Shown piece after piece: positions 50,499-58,723 of a stretch of 64,000 bases of DNA (positions are counted from its first letter, which is position 1; every line of letters begins with the position of its first letter). Location of the stretch: the NCBI GenBank assembly GCA_028095925.1, contig JAOHCW010000001.1, positions 1 to 64,000 on the forward strand, read 5' to 3'. The notes beneath the pieces were generated by a model. That model saw only the letters and a program-made list of their open reading frames with translations, was not told the DNA's origin and did not search any database. The position numbers and the translations under genes are program-made. Origin of the DNA: Aquiluna sp. Its GTDB lineage: Bacteria; Actinomycetota; Actinomycetes; Actinomycetales; Microbacteriaceae.

Positions 50499-51944
50499 AT
50501 GTATGAAAAGGTACCCCCTCGGATCTCGTCTCGTGACGAAGTCGACGAACACGCTGACATTAAAGGATCATTGTCGGCTTTTGGCATTGGCGATCTGGAT
50601 TCCACTCACGCCATAATTCTCAAGGACTGGTCTGCTCACGACTTTGCAAACATTTATGTTCGCCTTCGCCCTCACTTGATTAACTATGCCAGAAAGTTTC
50701 TAAGCGAAGAGTCTCAGGCCGAGGAGGTTGTCCAGGACGCTTTTCTCTACCTCATGACCGCCTTACCGGAGCTGGATTCAGAACTAGGTGTATTGAGATT
50801 TCTGAAGTGGAAGACCAAGATGCTTTGCCTGGACATTATTCGCGCTTCGCAAGCTGGGCTGAACGCCAACCTGATGCCCCTGCCGGATGACGTTGTAGAC
50901 GAGACCCAGCCACAGGATTCGCTTGAGCGAGCTGATGATGCGGCCATCATTCGCCTAGCGTTGGCAAAACTTAGTGTTAGACACCGCCAAGCCCTGATCG
51001 CAACTTTGTACGAAGAGAAGTCGCACGAACAGGTCGCCCGGGAAATGGGTGTCGGTGAAAATGCATTTAGACAGCTTCTATTCAGGGCTCGAGCCTCATT
51101 CCGCCAGGCACTTGTGGGCGAGGCAGAGATTGAAGGCAAGTCGGTGGCTGAGATATTGAGCGTCGCAGCACGAAAGGTAGCCTCTGCTCGCAACACATTT
51201 GTTGTGACCATGCTTTTTGTGGCAACGGTTGCCATTTCTCCGATGCTGAACAACACCATTCAAATGGCCGACCCGGGAGTTGTAGCAGCTAAGTCAGATA
51301 AGCCAGATCTCCTTCCTCCTGGATCAACTGGCGCTGCCCCTGACTCAGCTGAAGTAATCACATCTAAAGGAGTCTCACGCGAGGCCGTCCCAGCTCTTGA
51401 AACAGACAACTCTTTACCCGCCGATCCTCCCAAAGCTGAGGGAGTGAATCCTGTTATTGGTCCTGGGAAGGAAACTCGCCAAAGCCAGGTGGATGATTAT
51501 GACACCGAGACCACTCTGGCTAGGGATGCCTTTAACGACTTGCTTGATGAGAGTTTGGTCATGGCATTGGCGTCTCAAGGCCTGCTCGTTTCGCAGTCGA
51601 ACACTCAGGTTTCTGCCGCTAATCAATTGGGACTGCAGGCCAACTTTGCGATTGACCTCAACTCTCAAAAAGTTGTCCAATTCTTGGTAGTTGAATTTGA
51701 GTCAGATGGCCAGGTCTGGAAGGCGGTGCCCGCAAATAGCCTCAGTGTCGTGGACGAAGTTGACGGAAAGACTCGTGTTAGTTACGCGGCAACTGATTTC
51801 TTAGTAGGAGACTTTTCTGGGGAGTTTGATTACATCTCGACAACGGAGTCTGTTTTCTCTAGGTCAGGCATCAAACTGGATCTCGTGATAGGCGTTACAG
51901 GCGAGATAATCAGTTCCCAAGTCGCATTTCTCCCAAAAACCTAA
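50499..51944 (+). CDS. ECF-like sigma factor with membrane anchor and extracytoplasmic domain
   Basis: 481 residues. Residues about 50-120 are sigma region 2 (RPHLINYARKFLSEESQAEE, VVQDAFLYLMTAL); 150-205 are region 4 (LAKLSVRHRQALIATLYEEK, HEQVAREMGVGENAFRQLLF). A single hydrophobic helix at about 232-252 (NTFVVTMLFVATVAISPML) is followed by a 60-90-residue Pro/Glu-rich linker and a C-terminal domain of about 150 residues predicted outside. A sigma factor with its own sensor and anchor would need release by proteolysis or work at the membrane. GGAG is too close to the ATG for a normal ribosome site. Confidence 0.82.
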   Translation: MYEKVPPRISSRDEVDEHADIKGSLSAFGIGDLDSTHAIILKDWSAHDFANIYVRLRPHLINYARKFLSEESQAEEVVQDAFLYLMTALPELDSELGVLRFLKWKTKMLCLDIIRASQAGLNANLMPLPDDVVDETQPQDSLERADDAAIIRLALAKLSVRHRQALIATLYEEKSHEQVAREMGVGENAFRQLLFRARASFRQALVGEAEIEGKSVAEILSVAARKVASARNTFVVTMLFVATVAISPMLNNTIQMADPGVVAAKSDKPDLLPPGSTGAAPDSAEVITSKGVSREAVPALETDNSLPADPPKAEGVNPVIGPGKETRQSQVDDYDTETTLARDAFNDLLDESLVMALASQGLLVSQSNTQVSAANQLGLQANFAIDLNSQKVVQFLVVEFESDGQVWKAVPANSLSVVDEVDGKTRVSYAATDFLVGDFSGEFDYISTTESVFSRSGIKLDLVIGVTGEIISSQVAFLPKT

Positions 51945-51968
51945 TTTATTCATCAGTTCGTTACGCTC

Positions 51969-52010
51969 AGTTTTCGTAACAAATTGTCGTCTCCTTCGCT
52001 ATTATTGGAG
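51969..52010 (+). promoter_or_regulatory. Probable promoter of the surface-protein gene
   Basis: AGTTTTCGTAAC (51969-51980), 17 bases, then GCTATTATTGGAG (51998-52010), nearly the same as the element before the sigma gene. It also forms GTTACG/CGTAAC with the bases just upstream. TATTAT at 52000-52005 would be the -10, placing the start of transcription near 52012. Confidence 0.6.
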
Positions 52011-52059
52011 ACGGAGTATCTATGGCCTCCTGCTTGGTTGGTGGCCGTTGGTTCTCCAG

Positions 52060-52081
52060 CCACTCGTCTACCGGCGAGTGG
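52060..52081 (+). promoter_or_regulatory. Hairpin near the 5' end of the surface-protein mRNA
   Basis: CCACTCG-TCTACCGG-CGAGTGG, 7 bp stem. It lies between two possible starts of the surface protein (ATG 52022 and ATG 52103). If the later start is used, it is a leader stem-loop of the sort that stabilises abundant S-layer mRNAs. Confidence 0.45.
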
Positions 52082-52102
52082 AAACCAAGAAAGAAAGAAA
52101 AC

Positions 52103-54727
52103 ATGATCAAGAAAGAGAATCGTCGCGGTTTTGCCCTCGGCGCCGCTCTTGCAATGGTTGCTTCCCTTTTCACAGTTACCCCGGCTAACGCCGCGGCTAC
52201 TGACGGGGCCAACATTGCAGTGCGAGCTGAGTCAGGGCCCGCGGCTGTCTACGGAGGATTGTTGTCCGAAGACTTCCCGATCTATGCTCAGCTACTGCCT
52301 GGGGTAACAAACGCGAAGTTTGCTACTTCAAGCGCTGGCGTGAGTCAAGTTGTTTGGGAAGCAGTCGAGACTACTGGACTCTATGATATCGTAATTGGTA
52401 CAGGTGGTACGTCGGTTGACCTCGGCGACACCTCAACTACCTCTAGGACTCTGTCCTCAAAGGTTGACTTTGTAGGGGCTTCGTTCTCCGGCACCGTTGA
52501 CGCACAGGCAGTAGCGTACTCCTCCGATGAGAACTCCTCCTCGCAGACTGCGCGCGCTGTTTCACTGTCGACTGATGTAACCGGCGGATCGTCTTACTTC
52601 TCCGTGAAGGCCGTATCTTCGTCGACCATCACCTCTGCATCTCCAAATGCCGTTGTTCAGGTAACCGTTTGGATTGATGAAGTTGGCGGCACCAATGGTC
52701 TCCGCGACGCTGATGAGTGGTACACAGTAAAGACAATTACTCTGTACGGCTCTGACAACGTCTCTGTTGCAAAGACCGTAACTGGAATTACAGAGGCCTC
52801 GACCAAGCTGACAATTAGCGCGGTTGTTTCAGGCCTGAACTTCCAGAACTTGGGTGGTCGATACTTCCTCTACGCTGAAGACACCCTCAACGGAGATGAC
52901 TCAACCGTTTCCGGCCTTGTCACAGCCACGCAGCTTTACGAGCGTGGTGGAGTGCTGTCTGCTTCGGCCTTCACTCTGGGAACCCTAGACGAGGGACAAG
53001 CGATCAGCGTGTCTGCTTACTACGCGCCATCTGGTGTGGGCGCAGTCACCGCTAGCTCATTCGTTTTGGGAACTTGGACTATGGGCACCGCCGCATCTGG
53101 TGGAGCGTCAGCGGTAACCCTAAGAATGGACAACGAAGCAGTAAACGTGACTGGTTCAGCCAGCACCAAGAAGGTCAGACTCAACCAGACTCAAACGGTT
53201 TTGGTTGGTGCAACGACTAATTCAGGTGCTACTTCGGTGAGCGCACAGGCAGTCTCTGTTGCATTCTCTGGAGTTTCCCTCAACCAGTACACAAAGGAAA
53301 TTCGTGTGAATGGCGGAGCTTGGACTAGCTCTTTGCCAGCGGCTGTCGCAGTGACAACCGGTGCCAACGGCTGGGGATCATTCACTTACGAGACTCGTGG
53401 ATTTGTTGACGGGGATGACCTGACTCTCACGGCTACCAGTGGGAACAGAACCGCAACTCTGACGGTTGAAGCGGAAGCAACGACCTACCAAGTTCACAAT
53501 GATTACAGCTACTACCAGACCGGAGCAGGCACTCCAGTAACAATCGGTTACTCCATCAAGGACCAGTGGAACGTCTTGAGCACTCAAACGCACAAGATGG
53601 TCTTCACCAAGGGTGGATCTGGATTTAACTACGCTGCAACTACTTCTGAGGTTGTTACCAGCAACGGTAAAGTATCGTTCGCCTACACTCCAGAAGCTGC
53701 AACCGCGACTGGTTCGGCAACAGTTGCTGGCGTCAGTTATGTGCTTTCAGGCGGGTCTTATGTGACAACAGGAATGACTAACGATGGCAACGTGACAGTA
53801 AACGTTTCCGCCGTTACGAACGCCTTCACAACTGGCTTGGCCGGAAGCTACTCCACATCCATTAGCTACTTCCCTAGCACCCTAAGCTGGGCGACCGTTA
53901 CGGCAAACGCTGCAAACACCGGTTCGTCTATCACGGTGACTGGAACGGATGTTGTCTTCAAGGACGCAGCTGGAAACACCGCTTCTGGAACGATGACTGT
54001 TCGCGTGGGATCAGACCAGAGCTACACCTTCTACGCAACCTCAACAAAGAACGGTACCTACACCATGACGTTGACGAACGGGTCGGCAACAACGACTTCC
54101 GAACTCATCGTGAGTGTTCCTGCGTCTGACGAGGGTGTTTCAATCCTTTGGGATACCACCGCGATAGATGCCGGCAAGACGAAGATTGTTACCGGTACCT
54201 TGGTTGACGCGAATGGAAACCCAGTCTGGACGGACAACGTAGGTAAAGAGGATACAGATAAGACCACCGCGTCAATTCTCGTTACTTACGCCGGCAGCGC
54301 TGGAATCCCAGTCGGAACAATGCCAACTGAGACTGACACCGACGGTAAGTTCAAGGTCTCGATCTTGACTTCCGCAGCTGACAGTGGAACCTTTACCCTA
54401 ACTGCTGTATACAGCAAGGACGGTACCGTAACAGCAACTGACGATAAGATCACATCTGTTCAGTCAATAACTGTTGGTTCTGGAGCAGCGTCATCGGCTG
54501 ATAAGAAGGTGAATGCTGGCTCATTCAAGGGCTATGTAGCTATTTACGCAAAGGGCTATGAGGGTCAGAGACTATCTGCCAAGGTTGGAAACGACTGGGT
54601 TGTAGTAGCCTCTCTTGCCTCCAACTTCGAGCGTGTAGTTGAGTTCACAGGGGCTGGTTACACCATCGCCGTGCGCATCTACATTGATCGAGTTCTTGTT
54701 GACACAATCACTGTGACAACTAAGTAG
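52103..54727 (+). CDS. Large secreted surface (S-layer/adhesin-like) protein
   Basis: 874 residues from ATG 52103 (MIKKENRRGFALGAALAM, signal cleaved after ANA). An in-frame ATG at 52022 with GGAG five bases before would add 27 residues in front of the signal. The mature protein is Thr/Ser/Gly/Val-rich, almost free of cysteine, and reads as successive beta-sandwich modules, like S-layer or Ig-type adhesins. The last 75 residues (from about KVNAGSFKGYVAIYAKGYEG) repeat the C-terminal domain of the subtilase at 43.6 kb. It directly follows the membrane-linked sigma factor gene and ends at a very strong terminator. No SLH or LPXTG motif was seen. Confidence 0.8.
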   Translation: MIKKENRRGFALGAALAMVASLFTVTPANAAATDGANIAVRAESGPAAVYGGLLSEDFPIYAQLLPGVTNAKFATSSAGVSQVVWEAVETTGLYDIVIGTGGTSVDLGDTSTTSRTLSSKVDFVGASFSGTVDAQAVAYSSDENSSSQTARAVSLSTDVTGGSSYFSVKAVSSSTITSASPNAVVQVTVWIDEVGGTNGLRDADEWYTVKTITLYGSDNVSVAKTVTGITEASTKLTISAVVSGLNFQNLGGRYFLYAEDTLNGDDSTVSGLVTATQLYERGGVLSASAFTLGTLDEGQAISVSAYYAPSGVGAVTASSFVLGTWTMGTAASGGASAVTLRMDNEAVNVTGSASTKKVRLNQTQTVLVGATTNSGATSVSAQAVSVAFSGVSLNQYTKEIRVNGGAWTSSLPAAVAVTTGANGWGSFTYETRGFVDGDDLTLTATSGNRTATLTVEAEATTYQVHNDYSYYQTGAGTPVTIGYSIKDQWNVLSTQTHKMVFTKGGSGFNYAATTSEVVTSNGKVSFAYTPEAATATGSATVAGVSYVLSGGSYVTTGMTNDGNVTVNVSAVTNAFTTGLAGSYSTSISYFPSTLSWATVTANAANTGSSITVTGTDVVFKDAAGNTASGTMTVRVGSDQSYTFYATSTKNGTYTMTLTNGSATTTSELIVSVPASDEGVSILWDTTAIDAGKTKIVTGTLVDANGNPVWTDNVGKEDTDKTTASILVTYAGSAGIPVGTMPTETDTDGKFKVSILTSAADSGTFTLTAVYSKDGTVTATDDKITSVQSITVGSGAASSADKKVNAGSFKGYVAIYAKGYEGQRLSAKVGNDWVVVASLASNFERVVEFTGAGYTIAVRIYIDRVLVDTITVTTK

Positions 54728-54739
54728 TCAAGTCAAACC

Positions 54740-54774
54740 AAGTATGGGTAGGGGCTTTGCCCCTACCCATACTT
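54740..54774 (+). terminator. Strong hairpin terminator of the surface-protein gene
   Basis: AAGTATGGGTAGGGGC (54740-54755) pairs perfectly over 16 bp with GCCCCTACCCATACTT (54759-54774), loop TTT, followed by CATTTAAAG. The T-run is short but the stem is exceptionally stable. Confidence 0.8.
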
Positions 54775-54814
54775 CATTTAAAGGGTCTATTAGAAATCTG
54801 GGTAGAGTTCAGCT

Positions 54815-55282
54815 GTGTCTGAGTTGTCAAGAGTCTTGATGCGTCGTGCTTTAGACGTAGCAGCTTCGGCCCCTTCCGGGGACCTCCCAATCGCTGCAGT
54901 CATTTGCGACCCACGTGGTGCAATCATCGCCTCTTCTAAAAATGGTGTCGTCGAAACGGGGCGGGCAACCGCTCATGCCGAGTTGCTAACCATTGAAAGC
55001 CTGGATCTACAAACTCTCAGAGTTTATGGTCGGCAAATGTCCATGGCGGTCACCTTAGAGCCTTGTCCCATGTGTGCATGGGCAATAAGATCCGCGGGTA
55101 TCGGGACGTTGTTTTTTGGTGCTTATAACCCTCTCTACGGGTCTGCGGGATCTGTTTATGATTTGCTGCGCGACAAGCGGCAAGGCCGGCGGGTTGAGGT
55201 GATCGGTGGTGTGTTCGAAGAAGAATGTCAAAGGCTTTTAGGCGACGCCTTCACAGATATAAGGAATAATGGTGGTCGGTGA
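54815..55282 (+). CDS. tadA: tRNA adenosine(34) deaminase
   Basis: 155 residues. Zinc site HAELLTIE (His and catalytic Glu) with PCPMCAWAI (two Cys), and FGAYNPLYGSAGSVYDLL fits TadA. It converts A34 to inosine in tRNA-Arg(ACG), encoded at 1775 in this window. GTG start at 54815; in-frame TTG and ATG follow (54824, 54839). The TGA stop lies inside the first five bases of the tRNA-Ser gene. Confidence 0.87.
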   Translation: MSELSRVLMRRALDVAASAPSGDLPIAAVICDPRGAIIASSKNGVVETGRATAHAELLTIESLDLQTLRVYGRQMSMAVTLEPCPMCAWAIRSAGIGTLFFGAYNPLYGSAGSVYDLLRDKRQGRRVEVIGGVFEEECQRLLGDAFTDIRNNGGR

Positions 55283-55367
55283 CGTGTCCGAGCGGCCGAA
55301 GGTGCAACTCTCGAAAAGTTGTGTGGGTGAAAGTCCACCGTGGGTTCAAATCCCACCGTCACCGCCA
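55278..55367 (+). tRNA. tRNA-Ser (anticodon CGA)
   Basis: Acceptor GGTGACG (55278-55284) pairs with CGTCACC (55357-55363); G73 and an encoded CCA (55365-55367) follow. Anticodon arm CAACT-CTCGAAA-AGTTG and a long variable arm mark a serine tRNA. Its first five bases overlap the end of tadA, so processing of a joint transcript would cut the tadA stop codon. Confidence 0.95.
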
Positions 55368-55411
55368 GTAGTTTTGCACATCAAAGAAAATAGAAGTTAG
55401 GCTAGCGCCCT

Positions 55412-56518
55412 TTGAGTCAAATAGAACCAAGCCAACGGCTGTCTGACATTGATTCGCGATTTAGGCAAGTTTCGACAGTTTTGCAACCTCGAGAGCTGTC
55501 TGAGAAGGTCCATAACCTAGAGGAACAGGCCTCACATCCAGACCTGTGGCAGAACCAAGAGAACGCTCAGAGAATAACTTCAGAGTTATCACATCAAAAG
55601 CAAATTCTTTCGCGGCTAATTGCAATCGAAAGGCTGATCGAAGACACGTCAGCGCTTCTAGGCCTTGCTTCCGAAGAAGACGATTTGGATGCAGCCGCTG
55701 AAGTTATAGCTGATATTGGCAAGCTGGAGGCAATGCTAGAGTCCCTCGAGACCGAAACACTTCTTAACGGTGAATACGACTCCAGGTCTGCAATCATGAC
55801 AATTCGAAGTGGAGCCGGGGGTGACGACGCCACAGACTTTTCCGAAATGCTGATGCGAATGTATTTGCGTTACGCGGAGATAGTCGGCATGAAATCGACA
55901 GTTCTAGAGACTTCATATGCCGAGGGGGCGGGAATCAAGTCTGCATCCATCAAGTTTGATGCGCCGTATGCCTATGGAAAGCTCTCAGTGGAGTCTGGAA
56001 CTCACAGGCTTGTGAGAATGAGCCCGTTCAACTCAGCTGGAAAGCGTCAGACATCATTCACGGCTGTAGAGGTAGTTCCGCTAATCGAATCCTCGGCTGA
56101 AATTGAGATCCCAGAGAGCGACATTCGGGTAGATGCATTTCGATCCTCGGGGCCAGGTGGGCAGAGCGTCAACACAACAGACTCTGCCATCAGAATTACA
56201 CATCTCCCAACCGGCACCGTTGTGTCATGCCAGAACGAAAAGTCGCAACTCCAGAACAAGGTTGAGGCCATGAAAGTACTGCAGTCAAGGCTTCTTGAGG
56301 TTCGTCGAATTGAAGAGGACTCTCAAAAGAAACATCTAGCAGGCAATGTGAAGGCAAGCTGGGGGGAACAAATGCGGTCCTACGTGCTCGCTCCTTACAG
56401 AACGGTAAAGGACCTTAGAACTGAACACGAGGAGAACAATCCAGATGATGTATTCGGTGGAAAGTTGGACGGGTTTATCTCTGCGGGGATAAAGTGGCGA
56501 GCCCAGCAAAACCGCTAA
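55412..56518 (+). CDS. prfB: Peptide chain release factor 2
   Basis: 368 residues. The anticodon-like SPF tripeptide (RMSPFNSAGKRQ) recognises UGA/UAA, and GGQ lies in SSGPGGQSVNTTDSAIR. The usual +1 frameshift near codon 25 of many prfB genes is absent; the frame is open throughout, so this autoregulation is missing. TTG start. Followed by ftsE-ftsX-smpB, the common actinobacterial order. Confidence 0.95.
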   Translation: MSQIEPSQRLSDIDSRFRQVSTVLQPRELSEKVHNLEEQASHPDLWQNQENAQRITSELSHQKQILSRLIAIERLIEDTSALLGLASEEDDLDAAAEVIADIGKLEAMLESLETETLLNGEYDSRSAIMTIRSGAGGDDATDFSEMLMRMYLRYAEIVGMKSTVLETSYAEGAGIKSASIKFDAPYAYGKLSVESGTHRLVRMSPFNSAGKRQTSFTAVEVVPLIESSAEIEIPESDIRVDAFRSSGPGGQSVNTTDSAIRITHLPTGTVVSCQNEKSQLQNKVEAMKVLQSRLLEVRRIEEDSQKKHLAGNVKASWGEQMRSYVLAPYRTVKDLRTEHEENNPDDVFGGKLDGFISAGIKWRAQQNR

Positions 56519-56572
56519 CACCCTGCCCTCTATCGGTGCTGTTCTCACCTTCTTACCTAGGCTTGGTTGGAG

Positions 56573-57295
56573 ATGATTCGCCTAGAAAACGTAACTAAGA
56601 CCTACCGCGGGGCAGGTGCTTCAGCCTTGTCAGAGGTTGAGCTGCAAATTGACCGTGGTGAGTTCGTTTTCCTGGTTGGCTCCTCAGGGTCAGGCAAGTC
56701 CTCTCTTCTTAGGCTTATGCTTCGCGAAGAAAAACCAGATTCAGGTGACCTATTTGTTTTGGGTGAGAACCTAAGGACTCTCCCACAGAGACGGGTTGCG
56801 TCATACCGACGAAAACTGGGGGTTGTGTTTCAGGACTTTCGCCTGCTCCCAAACAAGACTGTCTATCAAAACATCGCTTTTGCGCTTCAGGTAATAGGCA
56901 AATCGAGGGCCTTTATTGAGACAAGCGTGCCGGATGTGCTTCGACTAGTTGGACTTGAAGACAAGTCCTCTAGTTTCCCAGCTGCTTTGTCTGGTGGTGA
57001 GCAGCAGCGTGTGGCGATTGCGCGCTCTCTAGTGAACCGTCCCGAGCTTCTGCTGGCAGACGAGCCAACCGGAAACCTTGACCCCGACAACAGCAAAGAG
57101 ATCATGGGGCTTTTGAGCCGCATCAACCTCTCCGGCACCACCATCGTCATGGCCACCCACGACAGGGGAATCGTGGACCAGATGCAACGCCGAGTGGTTG
57201 AGATGAAGGGAGGCAGAATTGTGCGAGACGCCGAGACTGCCAGCTACCGTGAGGTCCCAAGCGGTTCGGTTGAGATTCCTGAGGATCAATCATGA
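56573..57295 (+). CDS. ftsE: Cell division ATP-binding protein FtsE
   Basis: 240 residues. Walker A GSSGSGKSS, signature LSGGEQQRVAIARSL, Walker B LLADEPTGNLD, switch His MATHDRG. I prefer the ATG at 56573 (MIRLENVTKTY, the typical FtsE start) over TTG 56567. It overlaps ftsX by four bases (ATGA). FtsEX activates peptidoglycan hydrolases at division. Confidence 0.92.
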   Translation: MIRLENVTKTYRGAGASALSEVELQIDRGEFVFLVGSSGSGKSSLLRLMLREEKPDSGDLFVLGENLRTLPQRRVASYRRKLGVVFQDFRLLPNKTVYQNIAFALQVIGKSRAFIETSVPDVLRLVGLEDKSSSFPAALSGGEQQRVAIARSLVNRPELLLADEPTGNLDPDNSKEIMGLLSRINLSGTTIVMATHDRGIVDQMQRRVVEMKGGRIVRDAETASYREVPSGSVEIPEDQS

Positions 57296-58206
57296 ACCCC
57301 TCTTTTGTAGCAAGAGAAGTTTGGGAGGGCATCAGGGGCAACTTCTCCATGGTCCTCTCAATAGTCTTGGTCACCTTCGTCTCGCTGAGCTTTGTCAGCG
57401 TGGCTGCCCTGCTACAGATTCAGCTTGGAAACCTAAAGGGTTACTGGTACGACAAGGCACAGATTGCCATCTACCTCTGCAATGATTTTGAAAGTGAGTT
57501 GATTTGTCCTAGTGGGGCAATAACCCAAACTGAACAGATTGCCGTTACCGGCCAGCTGAAGTCTTCGGCGCTCGTACCCTACATCGACACGTATTACTTT
57601 GAGAGCCAGGACGAGGCCTACCAAAGGTTGCTGGATGATGGCGGTGAGCTCACTGCCGCGCAGTACCTAAACCCTGACCAACTAAACGCCACTTACTGGG
57701 TTTCCCTTTCGGATCCAGAAAAGGCAGAGCTGGTTGTCGAAGCCTTCCAGTCCCAGCCGGGAGTTGCAGCGGTTGCGGATCAGCGGAGCTATTTCGATCC
57801 AATAATTGGGCTTCTAAATGGTGCGACACTTGCGGCTGGGTCAATAGCGACAGTGATGCTCTTCAGCGCCGCATTGCTCACCACAACCACCATTAGGCTC
57901 AGCGCCTTCTCCAGGAGGCGGGAGATTGGCATCATGAGGCTGGTTGGGGCCTCAAGTGCATCCATACAGCTGCCGTTTATTCTCGAAGGGCTGATTGCTG
58001 CGCTTCTGGGCGGCGGCTTGGCAATTGGTTTGAATTTGTTCATCGTCGAAAACTACTTGACCGATTCCCTTGCAACTGAACTCGCATTTGCGAACTTTGT
58101 TTCTGCGACCGACGTATTCGCAGTCGCCCCCTATGTATTGGGCCTCGGTGCTATTCTCGCTGTCCTGGCCTCGGGTATTTCTACCTTCAGGCATCTAAGG
58201 ACCTAG
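57292..58206 (+). CDS. ftsX: Cell division protein FtsX
   Basis: 304 residues. One N-terminal helix, a large extracytoplasmic loop (about residues 50-165) and three C-terminal helices, with RRREIGIMRLVGAS before the second, as in FtsX. The short Cys pair (LCNDFESELICPSG) is in the external loop. Partner of FtsE. Confidence 0.92.
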   Translation: MNPSFVAREVWEGIRGNFSMVLSIVLVTFVSLSFVSVAALLQIQLGNLKGYWYDKAQIAIYLCNDFESELICPSGAITQTEQIAVTGQLKSSALVPYIDTYYFESQDEAYQRLLDDGGELTAAQYLNPDQLNATYWVSLSDPEKAELVVEAFQSQPGVAAVADQRSYFDPIIGLLNGATLAAGSIATVMLFSAALLTTTTIRLSAFSRRREIGIMRLVGASSASIQLPFILEGLIAALLGGGLAIGLNLFIVENYLTDSLATELAFANFVSATDVFAVAPYVLGLGAILAVLASGISTFRHLRT

Positions 58207-58215
58207 GAGACACTC

Positions 58216-58689
58216 ATGCCACGCGAGCGTGGTCAGAAGCTCATTGCCAATAACAAGCGAGCTCGCTACGACTACTTCATAGACGATGTCTATGAGGCCG
58301 GCATTGTGCTATCCGGGACAGAGGTAAAAGCCCTCAGGCAAGGCAAGGCGTCGCTGACCGACTCATACGCAGCTGTTGATGGGGGAGAGATCTGGCTCGA
58401 GAATGCCTACATTCCCGAATTCACGCAAGGTTCGTGGACAAACCATGCCCCGCGCAGAAAGCGCAAGCTGCTTCTGGCAAAGAAGGACATTGCGAAGCTG
58501 GCGGGAAAGTCGAAAGAGACCGGCTACACCCTTATCCCAATAAGCCTCTATTTCAAGGATGGCTATGCCAAGGTCGAGATTGGTTTGGCTAGGGGTAAGA
58601 AGGATTATGACAAGCGCGAGAGTCTGAAAGAAAAGGACGCCAAACGGGAAATGGACAAATTCAATAAGGCGGCGACTTCATCGGACTGA
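58216..58689 (+). CDS. smpB: SsrA-binding protein SmpB
   Basis: 157 residues. [36 protein letters not shown] and the basic C-terminus ([19 protein letters not shown]) are typical of SmpB, which binds tmRNA in ribosome rescue. Nine bases after ftsX. No tmRNA gene is visible in the 34-base gap that follows. Confidence 0.95.
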   Translation: MPRERGQKLIANNKRARYDYFIDDVYEAGIVLSGTEVKALRQGKASLTDSYAAVDGGEIWLENAYIPEFTQGSWTNHAPRRKRKLLLAKKDIAKLAGKSKETGYTLIPISLYFKDGYAKVEIGLARGKKDYDKRESLKEKDAKREMDKFNKAATSSD

Positions 58690-58723
58690 AAGCCCTAAAC
58701 TTGCAGCTGAGAGCGAGAATTTC

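Noticed and set aside
55412-55520. Programmed +1 frameshift in prfB
   Set aside because: No in-frame stop or CTT-TGA site near codon 25; the frame is open from TTG to the end.
58690-58723. tmRNA gene after smpB
   Set aside because: Only 34 bases before gmd and no tRNA-like ends.
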